The notes under the pieces were generated by a model. The model had not been told where the DNA came from. It worked only from the letters and a program-made list of their open reading frames with translations, and searched no databases. Of a stretch of DNA of 64,000 nucleotides, positions 26,294-34,927 are shown piece by piece (position 1 is the stretch's first letter; each line of letters opens with the position of its first letter). This DNA comes from Phocaeicola fibrisolvens (GTDB lineage Bacteria; Bacteroidota; Bacteroidia; Bacteroidales; Bacteroidaceae). The DNA lies in assembly GCF_025567125.1 (NCBI RefSeq), contig NZ_JAOQJI010000012.1, positions 33,595 through 97,594 on the forward strand, written 5' to 3'. Made by a program: the position numbers and the translations under genes.

Positions 26294-28165
26294 TTAGCGC
26301 CCCAGCAGCACGAGCAGCACATTGATGTCGCTGGGAGAGACGCCTGGAATACGGCTGGCCTGAGCCAGGGTTTCCGGGTCTATCTTCACGAGCTTCTGGC
26401 GTGCTTCTGTAGAGAGGGACTGCAGATTGGCATAGTCGAATTTGCCCTTGATGCGGATGGATTCCAACCGGTGAATCTTGTCGGCGATGGTCCGCTCGCG
26501 GTCGATGTATCCTTTGTACTTGATGCGGATTTCGGCGGCCTCTATCACCTCCTCTTTGCGGTCGTCAAACTTATCCAGCTCGGCTTGGAAGACGGGGATG
26601 TGTGGGGCGATATTTTCAATGGTAATTTGCGGACGGCTGATTAAATCTACCAGCTTGCATCCATGGGTGAGCTGGGCCGTACCCAGGCTTTCCAGCGCCT
26701 CGTTTATCTTGTCGGCTTTGACCGAGAAATTATTGACGAAGTTGACCAGGTGGTCGATGGCTGCCCGTTTCTTTTGGAAGATGGCGTAACGGTCTTCCTT
26801 CACCAATCCCAGCTGGTAGGCCCGTTCCGTCAGTCGCATGTCGGCATCGTCCTGACGGAGCAGGATACGGTATTCGGCTCTCGACGTAAACATACGATAA
26901 GGTTCGTCCACTCCCTTCGTCACCAGGTCGTCAATCAGTACGCCGATGTAAGCTTCGTCACGTCCCAGGATGAAGGGCTCTCCACCGTGGCAGTTCAAGT
27001 GTGCGTTGATGCCGGCAATGATTCCCTGGCCGCCCGCTTCTTCGTATCCGGTCGTTCCGTTCACCTGTCCGGCAAAGAACAGGTTCTTCACCACCTTTGA
27101 TTCCAGTGTATGCTTGAGCTGGGTCGGGTCGAAATAATCGTATTCGATGGCATATCCCGGACGATATACCACCAGGTCTTTGAAGCACGGAATCTTCTTC
27201 AACGCTTCCAGCTGAATCTCCATCGGCAGGGAAGAAGAGAATCCGTTCAGGTAAAGTTCACGGGTAGTTTCTCCCTCCGGCTCCAGGAAAAGCTGGTGTT
27301 GGGGTTTGTCGGGGAACGTCACAATTTTGGTCTCGATGCTTGGGCAGTAACGCGGTCCGATGCTCTTGATTTGTCCGTTGAAAAGGGGAGAGTCGGCCAG
27401 TCCTTTCCGCAGGGTGGCATGTACTTCCTCATTCGTAAAGCAGGTCCAGCACTGCAGTTGTTGCAGGTGGCGCGGTTCGCTGATGAACGAAAAACGGTGG
27501 AAATCGTTTTCTCCATCCTGTGTATCCATCAAGTCAAAGTGGACACTCTTTCCGTCGATACGTACTGGTGTACCGGTTTTCATTCGTCCGGCCGTGATAC
27601 CGTGCCGGGTGATGGATTCGGTGAGGTGGTAAGAAGCCGGTTCCGCACAGCGTCCGCCTGCCAGCATCTTATGTCCGATGTGCATCAGTCCGTTCAGAAA
27701 CGTACCTGCAGTGAGCACGATACATTTGGCATGGAACGTCACGCCCCAGCAAGTCACCAGTCCTGTCACTTCTCCGTTTTCTACCAGCAGTTCCTCCACA
27801 GTGTCCTGCCAGATCTGCAGGTTCGGCAGATTTTCGAGTACCTCTCTCCAGGCCCAGATAAATTTGCCACGGTCGCATTGCGCACGCGGACTCCACATGG
27901 CCGGACCCTTGGAACGGTTCAGCATGCGGAACTGGATAGCCGTCTTGTCGGTCACCAGTCCCATGTATCCTCCCAGGGCATCAATCTCTCTGACAATTTG
28001 TCCCTTGGCGATACCTCCGACCGCTGGGTTACAACTCATCTGCCCGATTTTGTTCATGTCCATGGTAATCAGGCAGGTCTTCGAGCCCAGATTGGCTGCA
28101 GCGGCTGCAGCCTCACATCCGGCATGACCGGCACCAATTACGATTACATCATACTTAAAATCCAT
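26294..28165 (-). CDS. mnmG: tRNA U34 carboxymethylaminomethyl-modifying enzyme MnmG
   Basis: FAD-dependent partner of MnmE that installs the cmnm5 group on wobble uridine of several tRNAs. It has 623 residues, normal length. The N-terminal dinucleotide-binding motif is VIGAGHAGCEAA, and the family signature GGRCAEPASYHLTES-like segment, CPSIETKI and GQVNGTTGYEEAGGQG are present. In many bacteria mnmG lies beside the origin and parAB; the parS site next to it here echoes that arrangement. Confidence 0.97.
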   Translation of the reverse strand: MDFKYDVIVIGAGHAGCEAAAAAANLGSKTCLITMDMNKIGQMSCNPAVGGIAKGQIVREIDALGGYMGLVTDKTAIQFRMLNRSKGPAMWSPRAQCDRGKFIWAWREVLENLPNLQIWQDTVEELLVENGEVTGLVTCWGVTFHAKCIVLTAGTFLNGLMHIGHKMLAGGRCAEPASYHLTESITRHGITAGRMKTGTPVRIDGKSVHFDLMDTQDGENDFHRFSFISEPRHLQQLQCWTCFTNEEVHATLRKGLADSPLFNGQIKSIGPRYCPSIETKIVTFPDKPQHQLFLEPEGETTRELYLNGFSSSLPMEIQLEALKKIPCFKDLVVYRPGYAIEYDYFDPTQLKHTLESKVVKNLFFAGQVNGTTGYEEAGGQGIIAGINAHLNCHGGEPFILGRDEAYIGVLIDDLVTKGVDEPYRMFTSRAEYRILLRQDDADMRLTERAYQLGLVKEDRYAIFQKKRAAIDHLVNFVNNFSVKADKINEALESLGTAQLTHGCKLVDLISRPQITIENIAPHIPVFQAELDKFDDRKEEVIEAAEIRIKYKGYIDRERTIADKIHRLESIRIKGKFDYANLQSLSTEARQKLVKIDPETLAQASRIPGVSPSDINVLLVLLGR

Positions 28166-28191
28166 TCGTTTTTATGTTTTTATTTCTTCTG

Positions 28192-28199
28192 CAAAAATA
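28192..28199 (-). promoter_or_regulatory. -7 element for mnmG
   Basis: TATTTTTG on the minus strand, 26 bases before the mnmG start, fully matches the -7 consensus. No -33 TTTG is found at correct spacing. Confidence 0.45.
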
Positions 28200-28203
28200 C
28201 GAA

Positions 28204-28626
28204 TTACATGAAATCTTTCCGCATTTCCAGGGCCTTGTTTTCGGCAGCCTCCATGATTTCGCGTTCGCCGGGACCCTTGTCGTTGATGCCGCACAGGTGC
28301 AGGATGCCGTGGATGATGACGCGGAAAAGTTCTGTTTCATACGGGGCTTCAAACTGCACGGCGTTGGTCCGTACGGTATCCAGGCTGATGAACAAGTCGC
28401 CCGACAACCGTTTCCCTTCACAGTAGTCGAAGGTGATGATATCTGTATAATAATCGTGTTGCAGGTATTGTCGGTTCACCTCCAGAATCTTTTCGTCCGA
28501 GCAGAATATGTAGGCAATTTCGCCCACTCTTTTTCCGTAACTCTCCGCTACGGCTTTGATCCATGCGGTGGTTTCACGCTGCTTGATGGCGGGCATTTCC
28601 ACGCCTTCGGTTTGATAACTGATCAT
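28204..28626 (-). CDS. ybeY: rRNA maturation endoribonuclease YbeY
   Basis: Metal-dependent endoribonuclease involved in 16S rRNA 3' processing and ribosome quality control. It has 140 residues. The metal site is VIIHGILHLCGIND, giving H106 and H110. At the place of the third His of the usual HGxLHLxGYDH motif stands D116, followed by KGPGE. The same change is, as I recall, common in Bacteroidetes, so it is probably functional with a different third ligand. The gene lies nine bases after the spmAB-like gene and 38 before mnmG. Confidence 0.93.
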   Translation of the reverse strand: MISYQTEGVEMPAIKQRETTAWIKAVAESYGKRVGEIAYIFCSDEKILEVNRQYLQHDYYTDIITFDYCEGKRLSGDLFISLDTVRTNAVQFEAPYETELFRVIIHGILHLCGINDKGPGEREIMEAAENKALEMRKDFM

Positions 28627-28635
28627 AATGGTATG

Positions 28636-29868
28636 TTAATTGAAAAATAAATATCCGATAAAGATGGCGGCCAGTACGCCGGCAAAATCGGCAATCAGTC
28701 CGCAGGGGACGGCATGCCGGGTGCGGGTTACGCTCACACTCCCAAAGTAGACAGCCAGGATGTAGAACGTGGTATCGGTGGAACCTTGGAAAATGCAGGC
28801 CAGGCGTCCCACAAAAGAATCGGCTCCGTACGTGGTCATGGCATCTACCATCAGGCCGCGAGCTCCGCTTCCGCTCAACGGTTTCATCAAGGCGGTAGGC
28901 AAGGCTCCAACAAACTGGTCGTCCAGTCCACAGCCTCTCACCAGTGTGGCGATGCCTTGTATCAGAAAGTCCATGGCTCCTGAAGCTCGGAAGACCCCGA
29001 TGGCTACCAGAATGGCCACAAGATACGGGATGATTCTCACGGCAGTGGAGAAACCTTCCTTGGCTCCTTCCACGAACGCATCATAGACATTGACTTTCTT
29101 TCGTACGCCTGCCACAATGAAACCGATGATAATCAGAAAAAGGAAGACATTGGCAAAAGTGGTAGAGTAGAGATCAATCTGTTGTCGGGTGAGTAGGTGG
29201 AAAAAATAGATGATACCCGCGATGAAAAGGCTGGCTCCTCCCAAAAACAGGAGGATGGTACGGTTCAGCAGATTGATACGCTGGTATACGCTGACCGCAA
29301 GGATACCGGCCAGGGTCGAGAAGAACGTGGCCAGTAGGATAGGCACAAATACGTCGGTCGGTTGGGCCGCTCCCAGCTGTGCCCGATATACCATGATGCT
29401 GATAGGAATTAAGGTCAGTCCCGAAGTGTTCAGCACCAGAAACATGATCATCGGGTTGCTCGCCGTGTCTTTCTTCGGGTTCAGTTCCTGCAACCCCTCC
29501 ATCGCTTTCAGTCCAAGAGGAGTGGCTGCGTTGTCCAGTCCCAGCATGTTGGCCGCCAGGTTCATGAAAATACTGCCCGTCACCGGATGTCCTTTCGGAA
29601 TATCTGGAAACAGTTTCGAGAATAGCGGACTGAGCAGCCGGGCAAAAAGCTGGATCACGCCTCCCTTTTCTCCAATCTTCATGATGCCGAGCCAAAGCGA
29701 AAGTACGCCGGTCAGTCCCAAAGATATTTCAAAAGCTGTCTTCGATGAGTCGAAGGTCGAGTTGATAATTGCTGGAAAAACAGTCGTGTCGCCAAAGCAC
29801 ACCAGTTTCACGAGGGCCACCCCGAAAGCCAGCAGAAAGAATGCAATCCAGATGTAGTTTAATGCCAT
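28636..29868 (-). CDS. SpmA-SpmB fusion, nucleoside-recognition (Gate) membrane protein
   Basis: A 410-residue polytopic inner-membrane protein with about ten hydrophobic helices. It contains two nucleoside-recognition (Gate) repeats. The first half resembles SpmA (NLAANMLGLDNAATPLGLKA), the second SpmB (SGSGARGLMVDAM and CIFQGSTDTTFYILAVYFGS). In Bacillus these are separate spore-maturation proteins; in this non-sporulating lineage they are fused. Transport or gating activity is presumed from the family but the substrate is unknown. Likely first gene of the minus-strand run that continues with ybeY. Confidence 0.88.
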   Translation of the reverse strand: MALNYIWIAFFLLAFGVALVKLVCFGDTTVFPAIINSTFDSSKTAFEISLGLTGVLSLWLGIMKIGEKGGVIQLFARLLSPLFSKLFPDIPKGHPVTGSIFMNLAANMLGLDNAATPLGLKAMEGLQELNPKKDTASNPMIMFLVLNTSGLTLIPISIMVYRAQLGAAQPTDVFVPILLATFFSTLAGILAVSVYQRINLLNRTILLFLGGASLFIAGIIYFFHLLTRQQIDLYSTTFANVFLFLIIIGFIVAGVRKKVNVYDAFVEGAKEGFSTAVRIIPYLVAILVAIGVFRASGAMDFLIQGIATLVRGCGLDDQFVGALPTALMKPLSGSGARGLMVDAMTTYGADSFVGRLACIFQGSTDTTFYILAVYFGSVSVTRTRHAVPCGLIADFAGVLAAIFIGYLFFN

Positions 29869-29905
29869 TTTCTGTCTAAGTATAATTCATGATTAATCTG
29901 TGTTA

Positions 29906-29913
29906 CAAAAGTA
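29906..29913 (-). promoter_or_regulatory. -7 element for the spmAB-like gene
   Basis: TACTTTTG on the minus strand, 37 bases before the start codon, fully matches the -7 consensus. The -33 position overlaps the divergent promoter's -33 box and shows no TTTG on this strand. Confidence 0.5.
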
Positions 29914-29932
29914 TATATTTTCTTTGTCACTA

Positions 29933-29963
29933 CCTTCACCTTCTTTGAAAACATATAACTTTG
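29933..29963 (+). promoter_or_regulatory. Promoter of the DUF3810 gene, near-leaderless
   Basis: A -33 TTTG (29933-29936), a 19-base spacer and a -7 TAACTTTG (29956-29963) form a full consensus promoter. The ATG is at 29969, only five bases after the -7 box, so the transcript should begin at or within a few bases of the start codon. Confidence 0.72.
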
Positions 29964-29968
29964 TGTGT

Positions 29969-31018
29969 ATGAAAAGTTTTCCGTTACGTTACATACGTTG
30001 GGGCATAGAAGCTCTTTTGTTAGGGCTTGTTTTTCTTTGCCGTTATTGGCCGGCGGCGGGTGAGGTATATGCCCGCTACGTCTATCCCGTGCTGTCTGCC
30101 GTGTTGTCCGCTTTGGTAGCATGGATTCCGTTCTCGGTGGAGGAATGGCTGGTCATCGCTTTCGCCCTCCTTTTCATCGGCTTGCCGTTCTGGGCCCGTC
30201 GCCGCAGAAAAGGTTGGAGATGGGTGTTGCGAGCCGAAGTGGAGTGCGCGGTAATCTGTTACCTCTGGTTTTATTGGGGATGGGGAATCAACTATTTCCG
30301 AAAAGATTTCTTTATCCGTTCCTCTACCGAACCGGTAACTTATGTCGCAGCCGACTTTCACCGTTTTCTGGCTGCTTATACTGATTCCTTGAATGCCTCG
30401 TACACGATGAGTGCGTTTCCTGCTTCCACAGAAATCGAGGAGGAGGTGAAGCAGTTGTATGCACGGGTTCCTTCCCGATTTGGACTTTCCAGTCCTCGCA
30501 GCTACCAGCATCCTAAGTCGGTTGCTTTCAATGCCCTTTATTCCGGTGTCGGAGTTTTGGGATACATGGGGCCTTTCTTCTCTGAGTCGCAGTTGAACCG
30601 AGAGTTGCTTCCTTTGCAATGGCCTTTCACCTATGCTCATGAATACGCCCATTTGCTCGGGGTGAGCAGCGAAGCCGAAGCCAATTTTTGGGCCTATCAG
30701 ATTTGCATCCGTTCCCAGTCGCCGTCGGTCCGTTATGCCGGTTATTTTGGTTTGCTGCCCTATGTCCTCTCGAATGCTGTCGGTTTGCTGGATGAAGAAG
30801 CTTATCAGCAGTTGTGCCGTTCCATCCGTCCGGAGGTGTGGAAGGCCCTTCGGGAAAAGGAAGCTTATTGGGATTCGAAGTACAGCCCGTGGGTAGGACG
30901 GCTGCAGGCGCAGATTTATGAATGGTACCTGAAAGGCAATCAGATTTCTTCCGGCCAGAAAAATTATGGAGAAGTAATCTCCATGGTCTTGTCTTTGCCG
31001 TCAGGCTGGTGGCGATGA
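29969..31018 (+). CDS. DUF3810 membrane protein with HExxH motif
   Basis: A 349-residue protein with two N-terminal hydrophobic segments (about 10-30 and 38-65) and a further one near 85-105, followed by a soluble region. This has a YAHEYAHLLG motif near residue 232 and a downstream SEAEANFWAY, a pattern of zinc metallopeptidases (HExxH with a distal Glu). It matches the DUF3810 family, whose activity is unproven. The start at 29969 was chosen because the upstream in-frame extension overlaps the promoter. It is a single gene, divergent from the spmAB-like gene. Confidence 0.82.
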   Translation: MKSFPLRYIRWGIEALLLGLVFLCRYWPAAGEVYARYVYPVLSAVLSALVAWIPFSVEEWLVIAFALLFIGLPFWARRRRKGWRWVLRAEVECAVICYLWFYWGWGINYFRKDFFIRSSTEPVTYVAADFHRFLAAYTDSLNASYTMSAFPASTEIEEEVKQLYARVPSRFGLSSPRSYQHPKSVAFNALYSGVGVLGYMGPFFSESQLNRELLPLQWPFTYAHEYAHLLGVSSEAEANFWAYQICIRSQSPSVRYAGYFGLLPYVLSNAVGLLDEEAYQQLCRSIRPEVWKALREKEAYWDSKYSPWVGRLQAQIYEWYLKGNQISSGQKNYGEVISMVLSLPSGWWR

Positions 31019-31332
31019 GCCTGCGAGAATGTAAAAAACGTGGTCAACTGCCCGGAAAGAGATGAATTTTGAAGTCTCGCGAGGGAAAAGTATTTTATTT
31101 TCTTGTAAAACAATAAATTGCGAAAAATCGGGTTCTCCCAATCTGGAAGACAAGTGAAAAGAAAACTTAAAATATGACTTTTCTGCTGCTTGTGGGAAGC
31201 GGTGCCAGTTTTCCTCTGCTGTTGCTTAAAGTGTGAAAATCAGTGAATGGACCAGATTTTCAGAGAAAAAGCATTATCTTTACAGCCTTAATTTTTCTAA
31301 ACTCACAGCGAACGAAAGAAAATTATATCACA
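31019..31332. other. Intergenic region without a recognisable gene
   Basis: This 314-base gap between the DUF3810 gene and the GNAT gene contains no convincing ORF, RNA gene or hairpin terminator. TATCTTTA at about 31274-31281 is a seven-of-eight match to the -7 consensus and could drive the GNAT gene with a leader of about 45 bases. Nothing else was seen. Confidence 0.5.
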
Positions 31333-32463
31333 ATGACTGTCACTATTAAGAAAGTTACGACGAAGAAAGAACTGACAAAGTTTATTCGTTTCAATTACGA
31401 GCTTTATAAAAATAATCCTTATTCTGTTCCCGATTTGTATGATGATATGCTGAATACTTTTAATCCGGAAAAGAATGCTGCATTTGAGTTCTGTGAAGCG
31501 GATTATTTTTTGGCCTATCGGGGAGATGAGATTGTAGGGCGTGTAGCTGCTATTATCAATCACCGGGCCAATGATACTTGGCACAAGAAAGAAGTCCGTT
31601 TTGGCTGGCTTGATTTCATTGATGAAGAAGAAGTTTCGGCTGCCTTGTTGGATGCCGTAGCCAAGTGGGGAAAAGAAAAAGGTATGGAGGCCATTGTTGG
31701 TCCGCTGGGATTTACCGATATGGATGCGGAAGGCATGTTGGTAGAAGGTTTTGATCAATTAGGAACGATGGCTACTATTTATAATTACTCTTATTATCCA
31801 GAACACATGGAGCAGTTGGGCTTTCAGAAAGAAGCCGATTGGGTAGAATACAAGCTCACTGTTCCACATCAGCTTCCTGATAAGTTTGTACGTATTTCTG
31901 AGATTATACTTCAGAAATATAAATTGAAAATCAAAAAACTCAAACGAAGCGAAATCAAGAAACAACATTACGGACAGAAAATCTTCGATCTGATTAATGA
32001 AGCATACGCTCCGCTTTATGGATATTCCCAGATGACACAGGGGCAAATCAATCAATATGTAAAGATGTATCTTCCCCTGATAGATTTGCGTATGGTGTCT
32101 TTGGTGGAAGATGAAGAAGGTAACTTGGTAGCTGTGGGTATTGCCATGCCTTCGTTGTCGGTAGCTTTGCAGAAAGCCAAAGGCAAGATGTTGCCTTTTG
32201 GTTGGTATTATTTGCTGAAAGCATTGTTCATCAAACGTCCACGTGTGCTTGATTTGTTGTTGGTCGGAGTAAAGCCTGAATATCAAAGCAAGGGGGTTAA
32301 TGCCTTGTTGTTCTATGATTTGGTACCTATCTTCCAGCAAATGGGATTTGAATACGGTGAGAGCAATCCGGAATTGGAACTTAATAAGAAGGTGCAGGCA
32401 CAATGGAGTGCTTTCGAGTCGGTTCAGCACAAGCGCCGCCGGGCTTATAAAAAAATGATTTAA
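31333..32463 (+). CDS. GNAT-superfamily N-acetyltransferase-like protein
   Basis: A 376-residue cytoplasmic protein from ATG 31333; the open frame extends 30 codons upstream, but that part reads as intergenic sequence. A GNAT fold is suggested by the stretch LLVGVKPEYQSKGVNALLFYDL near residue 315, which resembles the acetyl-CoA-binding Q/RxxGxG/A motif, and by a degenerate N-terminal GNAT-like half (EIVGRVAAIINHRAN). Similar long proteins in Bacteroidetes are annotated only as N-acetyltransferases. The substrate is unknown. parE follows after 25 bases, so they may be co-transcribed. Confidence 0.78.
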   Translation: MTVTIKKVTTKKELTKFIRFNYELYKNNPYSVPDLYDDMLNTFNPEKNAAFEFCEADYFLAYRGDEIVGRVAAIINHRANDTWHKKEVRFGWLDFIDEEEVSAALLDAVAKWGKEKGMEAIVGPLGFTDMDAEGMLVEGFDQLGTMATIYNYSYYPEHMEQLGFQKEADWVEYKLTVPHQLPDKFVRISEIILQKYKLKIKKLKRSEIKKQHYGQKIFDLINEAYAPLYGYSQMTQGQINQYVKMYLPLIDLRMVSLVEDEEGNLVAVGIAMPSLSVALQKAKGKMLPFGWYYLLKALFIKRPRVLDLLLVGVKPEYQSKGVNALLFYDLVPIFQQMGFEYGESNPELELNKKVQAQWSAFESVQHKRRRAYKKMI

Positions 32464-32488
32464 TTGTCAAAAAGGGGTTATATAATAT

Positions 32489-34426
32489 ATGGAAGAAATT
32501 AACGAACACACTGTTTCTTCCGCCAGCTATACGGAAGAGAACATTCGCCACTTGAGCGATATGGAGCATGTGCGTACGCGTCCAGGTATGTATATTGGGC
32601 GATTGGGCGATGGGTCACAGGCTGAGGATGGTATTTACGTATTACTGAAGGAAGTGGTAGACAACAGTATCGACGAGTTCAAGATGGGAGCTGGGAAACG
32701 TATCGAGATTCAGTTGGAAGATAACTTGCGTGTGTCCGTGCGTGACTATGGTCGAGGTATCCCTTTGGGTAGTTTGGTCGATGCCGTCTCTATGTTGAAT
32801 ACGGGAGGAAAATACGATACTAAAGCTTTCAAAAAAAGTGTGGGGTTAAACGGAGTTGGTGCAAAAGCGGTTAATGCATTGAGTTCTTATTTTGTGGCCT
32901 GGAGTGTCCGTGACGGACAGATGCGTAAGGCTGTGTTTGAACGTGGAGAGCTGATTAGTGACGAAACGTGTACTACCGACGAGGAAAACGGTACTTATAT
33001 CTTTTTTGAACCCGATGATACCCTGTTCCTAAACTATCGCTTCCGTCCGGAGTTCATCGAGACCATGCTCCGTAACTATACCTATTTAAATACGGGTCTT
33101 TCCATTTATTATAACGGTCACCGCATTGTAAGCCGTAATGGACTGGAAGACTTGCTGAACGACAATATGACGGCACCAGGTTTGTATCCTATCGTACATC
33201 TCATGGGTGAGGATATCGAGATTGCTTTCACCCACAGTGCACAGTACGGCGAAGAATACTATTCGTTTGTCAATGGACAGCATACCACCCAAGGAGGAAC
33301 TCATCAGAGTGCCTTCAAGGAACACATAGCCCGCACTATCAAGGAATTTTACGGAAAAAACCTCGAATACCAGGATATTCGCAATGGATTGGTGGCCGCT
33401 ATTGCCATCAATGTGATTGAACCAACTTTTGAGAGTCAGACCAAGATCAAGTTGGGCTCGCTGACTATGGCTCCCGAGAAAGATTCTGAGGGTAATCCTT
33501 ATCCACTTTCCGGAGTCAGTGTCAATAAGTTTGTGGGCGATTTCGTGAAAGAGCAGGTAGATAACTATCTTCACAAGCATTCCGACGTAGCAGAAATTCT
33601 GTTGCAGAAAATTCAGGAGTCTGAGAAAGAACGTAAGGCCATTGCAGGTGTGACGAAAATTGCTCGCGAACGCGCCAAGAAAGCCAATTTGCACAACCGC
33701 AAACTGCGCGATTGCCGCATTCATCTCAACGACCAGAAGGGTGGTAAGAAAGACGAAGAAGACGATCCACGCCTGGAAAGTTCTATCTTTATCACCGAGG
33801 GAGATTCGGCCAGCGGTTCCATCACAAAGAGCCGTGATGTCAACACACAGGCCGTGTTCAGCTTGCGTGGTAAACCGTTGAATTCATTTGGGCTGACTAA
33901 GAAGGTGGTGTATGAAAATGAAGAGTTCAATCTTTTGCAGGCGGCTTTGAATATTGAGGACGGACTCGATGGGCTTCGTTATAATAAAGTAATTGTAGCT
34001 ACTGATGCCGATGTAGACGGTATGCATATTCGTTTGTTAATGATTACTTTCTTCTTGCAGTTCTTTCCTGACCTTATCAAAAAAGGCCATGTATATATTC
34101 TGCAAACCCCCTTATTCCGCGTACGTAACCGTAAGAAAGGCGTGTATGAGACTATCTACTGCTATTCGGACGAAGAGCGGTTGGCGGCTATCAAGAAACT
34201 GAGTCCCAATCCGGAAATCACTCGATTCAAAGGGCTGGGAGAAATCTCCCCTGACGAGTTCCGTCATTTCATCGGAAAAGATATGCGTTTGGAGCAAGTG
34301 AGTCTCCGCAAAACTGATGCCGTGAAAGAACTACTGGAATTTTATATGGGAAAGAACACCATGGAACGCCAGAATTTTATCATCGACAACTTGGTGGTGG
34401 AAGAAGACTTGATAAATGAAGAATGA
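32489..34426 (+). CDS. parE: DNA topoisomerase IV subunit B
   Basis: ATPase subunit of a type IIA topoisomerase that decatenates daughter chromosomes. It has 645 residues. The GHKL ATPase has EVVDNSIDE and the ATP-lid segment GLNGVGAKAVNALS; a transducer domain follows, then a TOPRIM domain with TEGDSASGS and DADVDGMHI, and a C-terminal conserved EQVSLRKTDAV stretch. Assignment to ParE rather than GyrB rests on overall resemblance to the second Bacteroidetes paralogue (MYIGRLGDGSQ start); the subunit A gene is not in this window. Confidence 0.92.
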   Translation: MEEINEHTVSSASYTEENIRHLSDMEHVRTRPGMYIGRLGDGSQAEDGIYVLLKEVVDNSIDEFKMGAGKRIEIQLEDNLRVSVRDYGRGIPLGSLVDAVSMLNTGGKYDTKAFKKSVGLNGVGAKAVNALSSYFVAWSVRDGQMRKAVFERGELISDETCTTDEENGTYIFFEPDDTLFLNYRFRPEFIETMLRNYTYLNTGLSIYYNGHRIVSRNGLEDLLNDNMTAPGLYPIVHLMGEDIEIAFTHSAQYGEEYYSFVNGQHTTQGGTHQSAFKEHIARTIKEFYGKNLEYQDIRNGLVAAIAINVIEPTFESQTKIKLGSLTMAPEKDSEGNPYPLSGVSVNKFVGDFVKEQVDNYLHKHSDVAEILLQKIQESEKERKAIAGVTKIARERAKKANLHNRKLRDCRIHLNDQKGGKKDEEDDPRLESSIFITEGDSASGSITKSRDVNTQAVFSLRGKPLNSFGLTKKVVYENEEFNLLQAALNIEDGLDGLRYNKVIVATDADVDGMHIRLLMITFFLQFFPDLIKKGHVYILQTPLFRVRNRKKGVYETIYCYSDEERLAAIKKLSPNPEITRFKGLGEISPDEFRHFIGKDMRLEQVSLRKTDAVKELLEFYMGKNTMERQNFIIDNLVVEEDLINEE

Positions 34427-34453
34427 ACAATTAATACTTGTCAATTATCAGTG

Positions 34454-34915
34454 ATGAAAAGAGCTATATTTCCAGGCACATTCGACCCGTTTACTATCGG
34501 CCACTATTCCGTGGTGAAGCGTGCCTTGACTTTTATGGATGAAATCATTATCGGTATTGGAGTGAACGATAAGAAGAAAACCTGGTTCCCCACCGAACGG
34601 CGTGTGGAGATGATTCGGAAACTTTATGCCGACGAACCTCGTATTACCGTCGAGGCATACGACAATCTGACGGTGGATTTTGCCCGCGAACGGGGAGCCG
34701 GATTTATTATCCGTGGCATCCGTACCGTACATGATTTTGAATATGAAGAAACCATTGCCGATATCAACCGTAAGTTGGCCGGTGTGGAAACCATTCTGCT
34801 CTTTACAGAGCCGGAACTGACAGCAATCAGTTCTACCATTGTGCGCGAATTGTTGCAGTATGGCAAGGATGTGTCTGCGTTTCTGCCCGAAGGAATGGAA
34901 ATAGATAACAAATAA
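34454..34915 (+). CDS. coaD: Phosphopantetheine adenylyltransferase
   Basis: Fourth step of coenzyme A synthesis: transfers AMP from ATP to 4'-phosphopantetheine. It has 153 residues. The nucleotidyltransferase motif GTFDPFTIGH is at the N-terminus, the RGIRTVHDFEYE substrate loop is in the middle, and the ISSTIVREL ATP-binding motif is near the C-terminus. ATG 34454 was chosen over a GTG one codon upstream. It lies 27 bases after parE and 12 before the protease gene, likely one operon. Confidence 0.96.
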   Translation: MKRAIFPGTFDPFTIGHYSVVKRALTFMDEIIIGIGVNDKKKTWFPTERRVEMIRKLYADEPRITVEAYDNLTVDFARERGAGFIIRGIRTVHDFEYEETIADINRKLAGVETILLFTEPELTAISSTIVRELLQYGKDVSAFLPEGMEIDNK

Positions 34916-34927
34916 ACCTTTCAGCAC

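Noticed and set aside
27110..28426. Long open frame of 438 codons on the plus strand
   Set aside because: It lies antisense to mnmG and part of ybeY, whose products carry clear family motifs. Its translation has no recognisable domain and low-complexity composition.
28636..29868. Evidence for sporulation
   Set aside because: SpmA/B-type Gate proteins occur widely in non-spore-formers, and no other sporulation gene is present.
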